Assembly: GCA_003513895.1 (NCBI GenBank)
Contig: DOSU01000100.1
Location: 10,696-22,452, forward strand
Length of the DNA stretch: 11,757 nt
Source of the DNA: Rikenellaceae bacterium
GTDB taxonomy: Bacteria; Bacteroidota; Bacteroidia; Bacteroidales; UBA932
Direction: 5' to 3'
In this document: positions 7,077 to 11,757 of the stretch, piece by piece
How positions within the stretch are numbered: the first letter of the stretch is position 1
Layout: every line of letters begins with the position of its first letter
Notes under the pieces: generated by a model
Databases searched by the model: none
What the model saw: the letters and a program-made list of their open reading frames with translations, nothing else
Told to the model about the DNA's origin: nothing
Made by a program: the position numbers and the translations under genes

Positions 7077-8486
7077 TTACAACTCTTTTCTTAAGCGGGC
7101 AATAGGGATGTTTAGCTGTTCCCTGTATTTTGCAACAGTTCTTCTGGCAACCTTGTACCCTTTTTCATTGAGAACAGATACCAGCTCTTCGTCTGTAAGT
7201 GGTTTCTTTTTGTCTTCGACATCTATGCTCTCGCCCAGAATGTTTTTTATCTCCCTTGTAGAAACCTCCTCGCCATTCTCTGTCATTAGGCCTTCAGAGA
7301 AGAAATACTTGAGCGGATAAATCCCGAAGTGAGTCTGAATGTATTTGCAATTGACTACCCTGGAAATGGTAGATATGTCCAGATTCGTTTTCTCGGCAAT
7401 GTTTTTGAGAACCATTGGCCTCAGTTTCGTTTCGTCGCCCTCAATAAAGTATTGCCGCTGAAAATCTATGATGGCATTCATAGTGTTTTCAAGTGTATTG
7501 TGGCGTTGGCGAATTGCTTCTATGAACCATTTTGCAGAGTCCAGCTTTTGCTTTACAAAAGTGGCGGCCTCTTTCCCCTCTCTGTTGCTTGAATTGGCCG
7601 AACTAACGAGAAGATCGGCATATCTCTTGTTTACGCGTAGCTCGGGAACAGTGAACCTTGGCATGGTCATTATAAGTTCTCCGTCTTTGTATTCAAGAAT
7701 GAAATCGGGAGTTACCTGTTGTGCCTGGTCCGAATATGAGTCATCAATCTGACCTCCCGGCCGGGGATTTAAATGCACAATCTCTTCGATGGCTCCTTTA
7801 AGATCGTCTTCGGTTATTGAAAGTCTTGATATTATTTTAGAAAAATGCTTTTTTGTAAATTCGGGGAAGTAATTGGCAAGAATATTTTCTGCAATTTTTT
7901 GTTCCGGAGATGAAGTCCTGTTCCGTATCTGAATGAGCAGGCACTCCTGAAGATCTCTTGCTCCAATTCCGGCAGGTTCGAACTCCTGGATTTTTTCAAG
8001 AATGAATTCCACCTCATTTTCATTTGTCTCAATGCCCTGGCGGAAGGCAATATCATCGGCTAGAGCATTGATGTCGCGCCTCAAATATCCATCATCGTCC
8101 AGTGATCCGATAATGTACCGCGCTATCTGCTTCGATCTGTCGTCCAAACTGCTGTATCCCAGCTGGGAAATAAGACTTTGGTGAAAACTCTCTTTCACCG
8201 AGAAAATGCTGTACTGCTCCTTGATGTCTTTACCCTGATTGTTTGCGTAAAGCCTGTATGATGGTATCTGGTCTTCGGCCGAATATTCACTCAGAGATAA
8301 ATTTCCCGTCTCGCTGTCTTCCCTCTCTTCGGTTTCGTTCACCTCATCCAAAACCGGATTCTCTTCAAGCTCTTTTTTTATCCTCTGTTCCAACTCCAAA
8401 GTGGGGAGCTCAAGCAGTTTTATGGTCTGAATTTGCAGAGGGGAGAGCTTTTGTTGAAGTTTTTGTTGTAAACCTTGTTTTAACAT
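7077..8486 (-). CDS. rpoN: RNA polymerase sigma-54 factor RpoN
   Basis: This 469-aa alternative sigma factor directs RNA polymerase to -24/-12 promoters, which need an AAA+ enhancer-binding activator. Region I is visible as the Q/L-rich N-terminus (QGLQQKLQQKLSPLQIQ, then LLELPTLELEQRI). An acidic linker lies at about 45-75. The core-binding region includes LIIGSLDDDGYL-like (YIIGSLDDDGYLRR) and EFEPAGIGARDLQECL segments. A helix-turn-helix (LDISTISRVVN) precedes the RpoN box ARRTVAKYRE at 447-456, which recognises the -24 element. All parts appear intact and the length is usual. It is divergent to the acyltransferase operon across 69 nt and precedes the amidohydrolase gene by 12 nt. No activator gene is present in the window. 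Confidence 0.97.
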   Translation of the reverse strand: MLKQGLQQKLQQKLSPLQIQTIKLLELPTLELEQRIKKELEENPVLDEVNETEEREDSETGNLSLSEYSAEDQIPSYRLYANNQGKDIKEQYSIFSVKESFHQSLISQLGYSSLDDRSKQIARYIIGSLDDDGYLRRDINALADDIAFRQGIETNENEVEFILEKIQEFEPAGIGARDLQECLLIQIRNRTSSPEQKIAENILANYFPEFTKKHFSKIISRLSITEDDLKGAIEEIVHLNPRPGGQIDDSYSDQAQQVTPDFILEYKDGELIMTMPRFTVPELRVNKRYADLLVSSANSSNREGKEAATFVKQKLDSAKWFIEAIRQRHNTLENTMNAIIDFQRQYFIEGDETKLRPMVLKNIAEKTNLDISTISRVVNCKYIQTHFGIYPLKYFFSEGLMTENGEEVSTREIKNILGESIDVEDKKKPLTDEELVSVLNEKGYKVARRTVAKYREQLNIPIARLRKEL

Positions 8487-8502
8487 ATTTAGAGGATGCG
8501 TT

Positions 8503-8533
8503 TATGCAAAGATATGATTTTTATTTAACTTAG
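8503..8533 (+). promoter_or_regulatory. Possible promoter of the glsA/glsB-like operon
   Basis: TATG at 8503-8506, 19 nt of spacing, and TAACTTAG at 8526-8533 approximate the TTTG/TAnnTTTG consensus with one mismatch in each box. Spacing to the ATG at 8556 is suitable. It overlaps the opposed rpoN promoter, so the two could compete. Confidence 0.42.
8507..8514 (-). promoter_or_regulatory. Putative -7 element of the rpoN promoter
   Basis: On the minus strand this reads TATCTTTG, a full match to TAnnTTTG, 20 nt before the rpoN ATG. The position 19 nt further upstream reads GATG rather than TTTG, so the -33 element is weak or missing. Confidence 0.6.
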
Positions 8534-8555
8534 CATCCTCATAAATGGCTTAAAC

Positions 8556-9395
8556 ATGAGCACAGAAGACAAGAAACTGAGAGTAGACGTAGAGGGAATT
8601 ATTGGCGCCAAAAACCCTGTATTGCTTCGGTATATACCCAGGTTTATTATCAACACACTCAAGAAAATTATTCATCAGAATGAGGTAAATGAAATGCTTG
8701 AGAAATACGGTCATTTGACCGGAAAAGATTTTGCCGGAGCAGCGCTTAAACATTTAAACATAAGATACACTGTTTGCGGGACAGAAAACATAGATACTTC
8801 CAGAAGGTATTTTTTCGTTTCAAACCATCCTTTGGGAGGGCTGGACGGGATGATTCTCATTGAGATTTTCGGTGAGATTTTCAGTGGAGTAAAATTTGTT
8901 GTTAACGACCTGCTTATGCATGTAACTCCGCTCCGGCCTGTTTTTGTTCCGGTGAACAAATATGGCAGGCAAAGCGTAGACAATGCAAAACTTATACACG
9001 ATTCATATAGTTCAAGCGATCAGATTCTCTATTTTCCTGCCGGCCTTTGTTCCCGGCTCGTAAATGGACAGATAATGGATCTGGAGTGGAAGAAAAATTT
9101 TATTAACCAGGCAGTGAAATACGGCAGAGATGTTGTACCAATTTATTTCGAGGGGAGGAACTCCGGGTTCTTCTATCGTTTTGCAAATTTCAGAAAGGCA
9201 TTAGGAATTAAGTTCAATTATGAAACATTTCTCCTGCCCCACGAAATGTTCCGCCAGAGAGGTGGAAGATTTAACATATTCATTGGAAAACCCATCACCA
9301 GTGAAGAACTGCACAACAAAGAGAATGCTTCTTACTGGGCAGGCTTTATTAGAGATGAGGTTTACAAATTAAAGAACATCAAATGGAACCGGTAA
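8556..9395 (+). CDS. glsA: PlsC-like O-acyltransferase, probable glycine (amino-acid) lipid synthase subunit
   Basis: This 279-aa protein belongs to the lysophospholipid acyltransferase superfamily, often labelled hemolysin in Bacteroidota. The catalytic block reads SNHPLGGLDG (H91, D97), with five residues between H and D instead of the usual four. A second block, LRPVFVPVNKYGRQS, lies near 126-140. A third, ILYFPAGLCSR (about 157-167), takes the place of FPEGTRSR, and VVPIYFEGRNS (193-203) follows. No clear transmembrane helix is seen, so it is probably membrane-associated from the cytoplasm. The next gene, overlapping by 13 nt, is an OlsB/GNAT-like N-acyltransferase. In Bacteroides, adjacent genes of these two types (glsB and glsA) make N-acyl glycine and then add the second acyl chain. 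This gene would be the O-acyltransferase. The family is well supported; the exact head group (glycine, serine-glycine or ornithine) is inference. Confidence 0.8.
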   Translation: MSTEDKKLRVDVEGIIGAKNPVLLRYIPRFIINTLKKIIHQNEVNEMLEKYGHLTGKDFAGAALKHLNIRYTVCGTENIDTSRRYFFVSNHPLGGLDGMILIEIFGEIFSGVKFVVNDLLMHVTPLRPVFVPVNKYGRQSVDNAKLIHDSYSSSDQILYFPAGLCSRLVNGQIMDLEWKKNFINQAVKYGRDVVPIYFEGRNSGFFYRFANFRKALGIKFNYETFLLPHEMFRQRGGRFNIFIGKPITSEELHNKENASYWAGFIRDEVYKLKNIKWNR

Positions 9396-10411
9396 TACAT
9401 CCAATCGAAAGGAAGCTTATCATAGACGAGCTTACAACAGACAAGTTCATTCGAAATACCCGCAAGGGCGAAAATAAAATATACGAAGTAACCTATGCAG
9501 ATTCTCCAAATGTTATGAGAGAACTTGGAAGGCTACGGGAAATATCATTCCGGCTTGCAGGAGGTGGTACCGGAAAGCCCTTTGATATCGACGATTTCGA
9601 CACCGACAGCAAAAATCCATACAAACAGCTGATTGTATGGGACCCCGATGACCAAGAAATCATCGGAGGCTATCGTTATATAATGTGCGCAGGATTAAAA
9701 CCGGAACAGATGGCAACCAGCGAGTTGTTCAAGTTTTCGGATGTTTTTATCAAGGAGTACCTGCCATTTACAATTGAGTTGGGAAGATCTTTTATTCAGC
9801 CAAACTATCAGAGTACTAATATCCGCAGGAAGGGGCTTTTTGCCCTTGACAACTTATGGGATGGCTTGGGAGCTCTTATGTATCGCTACCCGCACATAAA
9901 ATATTTCTTTGGAAAGGTTACTATGTACACATCATATAACCTTAGAGCAAGAAACACTCTGCTGTATTTTCTTAACGACTTTTTCCATGACGAAGAAAAA
10001 CTTGTGACGCCAATATATTCACTCGATTACGACAGCAACAATCCCTATTACAAAGAACTTTTTAACGGGAACGAGTACAAAGAGTCTTATAAAACCCTCT
10101 CAAAAGAGGTAAGAGCGCTTGGAGAACATATCCCGCCTCTCATTAATTCTTATATGAATCTTTCTCCCTCTATGAAAGTATTTGGAACGGCAATAAATGA
10201 ACACTTTGGAGGAGTTGAAGAGACCGGAATTCTGGTACATATCACAGATATATATCCGGAAAAAATTGAGAGATACATTGCACCTCTTGTAAGGCTGGCA
10301 GAGAAATTCCGGCCTAAATGGTGGGGGAACAAAAAAGAGAAAAGTACAAAGGGGGGAAAGCTTATATCAAAAAAACTTAAAAAAGAGAATCCTACAAAGG
10401 GGGAAAGTTAA
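9383..10411 (+). CDS. glsB: GNAT-type (OlsB/hemolysin-like) N-acyltransferase, probable glycine lipid synthase
   Basis: This 342-aa protein resembles the GNAT/OlsB family, which transfers a 3-hydroxy fatty acid from acyl-ACP to an amino group. Visible features are RELGRLREISFR near residue 46, GGYRYIMCAG (95-104) and the hallmark IELGRSFIQPNYQS (131-144). GLFALDNLWDGLGALM and YFFGKVTMYTSYN follow. A C-terminal region (about 245-312) extends beyond the minimal GNAT fold. The last 26 residues are a lysine-rich, low-complexity tail encoded by an imperfect 48-bp tandem repeat. The ATG overlaps the end of glsA by 13 nt, implying coupled translation. Product is inferred as N-acyl glycine or a related lipoamino acid. 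The 3' end overlaps the convergent SPOR-protein gene by 20 nt. Confidence 0.8.
   Translation: MEPVIHPIERKLIIDELTTDKFIRNTRKGENKIYEVTYADSPNVMRELGRLREISFRLAGGGTGKPFDIDDFDTDSKNPYKQLIVWDPDDQEIIGGYRYIMCAGLKPEQMATSELFKFSDVFIKEYLPFTIELGRSFIQPNYQSTNIRRKGLFALDNLWDGLGALMYRYPHIKYFFGKVTMYTSYNLRARNTLLYFLNDFFHDEEKLVTPIYSLDYDSNNPYYKELFNGNEYKESYKTLSKEVRALGEHIPPLINSYMNLSPSMKVFGTAINEHFGGVEETGILVHITDIYPEKIERYIAPLVRLAEKFRPKWWGNKKEKSTKGGKLISKKLKKENPTKGES
10331..10411 (+). repeat. Imperfect 48-bp tandem repeat in the 3' end of glsB
   Basis: Unit 1 begins at 10331 and unit 2 at 10379. AAAAAAGAGAA recurs at 10331 and 10379, and TACAAAGGGGG at 10345 and 10393, both at a 48-nt offset. They encode KKEKSTKGGK and KKENPTKGES. 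The first copy has six G, the second five. The lost base shifts the frame and creates the TAA stop. Confidence 0.75.
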
Positions 10412-10901
10412 TTATCTCTCTTACGACAAAGGCAGAGTGAAACTGCATATCAATAGCCTTTAACAATTTTATTGCCTCCGATTTTGTACGAAAATCCCCT
10501 ACTGTTACCTTGAAATATGGGTTAGTGTATGTCCTGTATACAGGAATTCCCGGATAGCCCGATGCAAACTGAGACGCAACTGTACCAGACTCATTTCTCG
10601 CAAATTGGCTGTTATTGAAATATATCCTTATTCTATATCCGTTTATCTTCTTTTTCGATGACTGTTCAATATGAGAATTGAAAGCAGCTACAATTACGCT
10701 ACTCTGTTCAATTCTTACCTTGTTGGAAGCAGGACCATTCTCTTCCAGTACAGAAAAAATATTTTTCATATACATAGCCGAGTCCATAACAGGAGGAGCA
10801 ACAATTCTGTTAGTATCCTGAATTTCATTTGTTTCCTGAGCTTTTAATGACCCAAAAGCAAATAGCGCCAGGATGGTTATGATAACAATCTTTCGTATCA
10901 T
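10392..10901 (-). CDS. Secreted SPOR-domain protein
   Basis: This 169-aa protein has a cleavable signal peptide: MIRK, a hydrophobic stretch to about residue 18, and a likely cut after KAQ at residue 22, which is common in Bacteroidota. A low-complexity linker follows. The C-terminal part, about 85-169, resembles a SPOR fold: GYRIRIYFNNSQFARNESG, then YPGIPVYRTYTNPYFKVTVGDFRTKSEAIKLLKAI, and a closing strand FVVREIINFP. SPOR domains bind peptidoglycan stripped of stem peptides, often at division sites, so a periplasmic wall-binding role is likely. Its ATG overlaps the stop of the upstream lipoprotein gene by one base, so the two form one transcription unit. The 3' end overlaps glsB tail to tail by 20 nt. 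Confidence 0.83.
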   Translation of the reverse strand: MIRKIVIITILALFAFGSLKAQETNEIQDTNRIVAPPVMDSAMYMKNIFSVLEENGPASNKVRIEQSSVIVAAFNSHIEQSSKKKINGYRIRIYFNNSQFARNESGTVASQFASGYPGIPVYRTYTNPYFKVTVGDFRTKSEAIKLLKAIDMQFHSAFVVREIINFPPL

Positions 10902-11365
10902 TAGAATCTTTTTATTAGGTTTTCCAATGGCATGTTCTTGAATTTTATCACCTTCCGACCTCCCTTTGAATTGTGAATCAAACCACGTGCATTGATTTCA
11001 AAGTCGGACATTTTCCAGTTTTTTATGTTAAGCCCCATCGAGAAAAGTGAAATAGGATCAAGAATTTCTACCTGGAAAAGAGCTCTGTTCTTTGTCTCAC
11101 TTACCATGGCAATTGTATCTGCCTTGATTAAAGTAATTTGGGCAAAGTTTACTCTGTCCTTTGTGAGAAATCCGTCTGCCGATGCCAGAACAATATCGGC
11201 ATTTGCTGTGTTGTCTATAACGTATTCTACCTCAACCATAGCTCTGGATGTACTAACCAGTTTGACATCGTAAAGTTTTACACTCTTGATCTCAATATCT
11301 CTATAGTTTGTACAGCTCGAAAACAAAAGCACAAACAAGAGAGGAAAAACTAATAATCGCTTCAT
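10901..11365 (-). CDS. Small lipoprotein resembling LEA type 2 domain proteins
   Basis: This 154-aa protein begins MKRLLVFPLLFVLLFSSC, a lipoprotein signal with lipobox FSSC and C18 as the probable acylated residue. The mature part is beta-rich. The segment RAMVEVEYVIDNTANADIVLASADGFLTK looks like the start of a water-stress/LEA2 beta-sandwich, in which an asparagine follows the first strands. LFQVEILDPISLFSMG follows. Function is unknown. A longer frame opens at 11419 but would put 18 residues ahead of the signal peptide and across the promoter, so ATG at 11365 is chosen. It overlaps the SPOR gene by one base (TAATG on the minus strand), which suggests a joint envelope role. The LEA2 assignment is by pattern only. 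Confidence 0.7.
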   Translation of the reverse strand: MKRLLVFPLLFVLLFSSCTNYRDIEIKSVKLYDVKLVSTSRAMVEVEYVIDNTANADIVLASADGFLTKDRVNFAQITLIKADTIAMVSETKNRALFQVEILDPISLFSMGLNIKNWKMSDFEINARGLIHNSKGGRKVIKFKNMPLENLIKRF

Positions 11366-11385
11366 TTCAACAATTTGAATATTTA

Positions 11386-11393
11386 CAAAGGTA
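11386..11393 (-). promoter_or_regulatory. Putative -7 element for the LEA2-like/SPOR unit
   Basis: On the minus strand this reads TACCTTTG, a full TAnnTTTG match, 20 nt before the lipoprotein ATG. An upstream TTTG (11417-11420 on this strand) lies 23 nt away rather than the ideal 19. Confidence 0.6.
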
Positions 11394-11403
11394 TAAAAAA
11401 GGC

Positions 11404-11411
11404 TATATTTG
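11404..11411 (+). promoter_or_regulatory. Putative -7 element of the miaB promoter
   Basis: TATATTTG matches TAnnTTTG and lies 20 nt before the miaB ATG. Upstream TTTA at 11382-11385 (18-nt spacing) is a weak -33 candidate. The element sits within the expected upstream region of the opposed lipoprotein promoter. Confidence 0.6.
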
Positions 11412-11431
11412 CAGCACAAACATGAACATTA

Positions 11432-11757
11432 ATGTCTAACAAATATTATTCCGTAAAACCTGTACTCGATACAAAACTCAGGCAGGTATTCATTGAAACA
11501 TACGGCTGTCAAATGAATGTAAACGACAGCGAAGTTGTTTTGTCTGTCCTTCAGCAAGGCGGATATTCACTTTGCAACAGCATCAAAGAGGCCGATTTAA
11601 TTCTTATTAATACATGTTCTATAAGAGACAATGCCGAGCAGAGGATATGGGGAAGGCTCGATATTTTCCGGTTAGAGAAGATTCGCAGGAAAGGTATTAT
11701 TGTTGGTATTTTGGGCTGCATGGCGGAGAGACTGAAAGAGGAACTGCTCAAGCATCC
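11432..11757 (+). CDS. miaB: tRNA-2-methylthio-N6-dimethylallyladenosine synthase, N-terminal part (cut by window end)
   Basis: The frame from ATG at 11432 is open to the window edge (108 full codons). The N-terminal UPF0004 domain shows ETYGCQMNVNDSE, NTCSIRDNAEQ and GILGCMAER. These three cysteines bind the auxiliary iron-sulfur cluster. MiaB is a radical SAM enzyme that adds a methylthio group to i6A37 of tRNAs reading UNN codons. The radical SAM CxxxCxxC motif and TRAM domain would lie beyond the window. NTCSIRDNAEQ is characteristic of MiaB rather than RimO or MtaB. An ATG at 11422 is followed by a stop within five codons, so 11432 is the start. It diverges from the LEA2-like lipoprotein gene. 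Confidence 0.93.
   Translation, partial: MSNKYYSVKPVLDTKLRQVFIETYGCQMNVNDSEVVLSVLQQGGYSLCNSIKEADLILINTCSIRDNAEQRIWGRLDIFRLEKIRRKGIIVGILGCMAERLKEELLKH

Larger units (their letters stand above)
8487..8546. repeat. Imperfect inverted repeat between rpoN and glsA
   Basis: The left arm at 8487-8499 reads ATTTAGAGGATGC and the right arm at 8533-8546 reads GCATCCTCATAAAT. They are complementary over 13 positions, including an unbroken 8 bp (GAGGATGC/GCATCCTC), with one extra A in the right arm. The 33-bp centre contains both -7 elements or their edges. As a result both divergent transcripts would carry GCATCCTC, followed by TAAAT, near their 5' ends. It may be an operator or a shared leader motif; function is inferred only from position. 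Confidence 0.6.

Noticed and set aside
8545..8553. Mini-ORF ATG GCT TAA two bases before the glsA start codon
   Set aside because: A two-codon frame is easily produced by chance in AT-rich leaders and Bacteroidota starts do not depend on it; no further support.
11366..11419. 18-residue N-terminal extension of the LEA2-like lipoprotein
   Set aside because: It would run through the putative promoter and place residues ahead of a clear signal peptide.
1..11757. CRISPR array, insertion sequence, prophage, defence or toxin-antitoxin genes
   Set aside because: No spaced repeats, transposase, integrase or terminal inverted repeats seen; every large gene is a recognisable core or envelope gene.

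Overview
This window looks like a chromosomal core region of a Bacteroidota bacterium, most likely order Bacteroidales. The evidence is: several Bacteroidetes-type promoter elements (TAnnTTTG, in one case with an ideally spaced upstream TTTG); no Shine-Dalgarno sequences ahead of the genes; a tRNA whose CCA end is not encoded; a DUF4837-type lipoprotein; and an adjacent acyltransferase pair resembling the glycine/serine lipid genes glsA/glsB. Base composition looks moderately AT-rich throughout. I see no insertion sequence, phage gene, CRISPR array or composition break, so this reads as resident housekeeping DNA rather than an accessory island. Species cannot be named from it.

Left part (1-3556, + strand): a tightly packed run comprising the C-terminal end of an M23-type peptidase, dxr (MEP isoprenoid pathway), rseP (site-2 membrane protease; start overlaps the dxr stop as TAATG) and a DUF4837-like lipoprotein. 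It mixes isoprenoid supply with envelope maintenance. Next, a consensus promoter drives tRNA-Glu(UUC) followed 22 nt later by rpsT, closed by a strong intrinsic terminator. That terminator ends only about 7 nt before the radC start. upp follows, with its own putative promoter.

Middle (5436-8555): on the minus strand, rpoN (sigma-54) lies upstream of a lipoprotein-type YtcJ-like amidohydrolase, 12 nt apart. The amidohydrolase converges on upp with only 2 nt between stop codons. The 69-nt gap between rpoN and the divergent acyltransferase operon carries two opposed promoters bracketed by a long imperfect inverted repeat.

Right part (8556-11757): the two acyltransferase genes (PlsC-like, then GNAT/hemolysin-like) overlap by 13 nt and are best read as the O- and N-acyltransferases for glycine (or related amino-acid) lipids. 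The 3' end of the second gene carries a 48-bp imperfect tandem repeat and overlaps, tail to tail, a minus-strand SPOR-domain secreted protein. That gene is preceded by, and overlaps by one base, a small LEA2-like lipoprotein. Diverging from the lipoprotein is the 5' part of miaB (tRNA methylthiolation), cut by the window edge.

No clearly novel system is evident. The most interesting items are the glsA/glsB-like lipid cassette, the symmetric element between rpoN and that cassette, and the repeat-containing overlapping gene ends at about 10331-10411.
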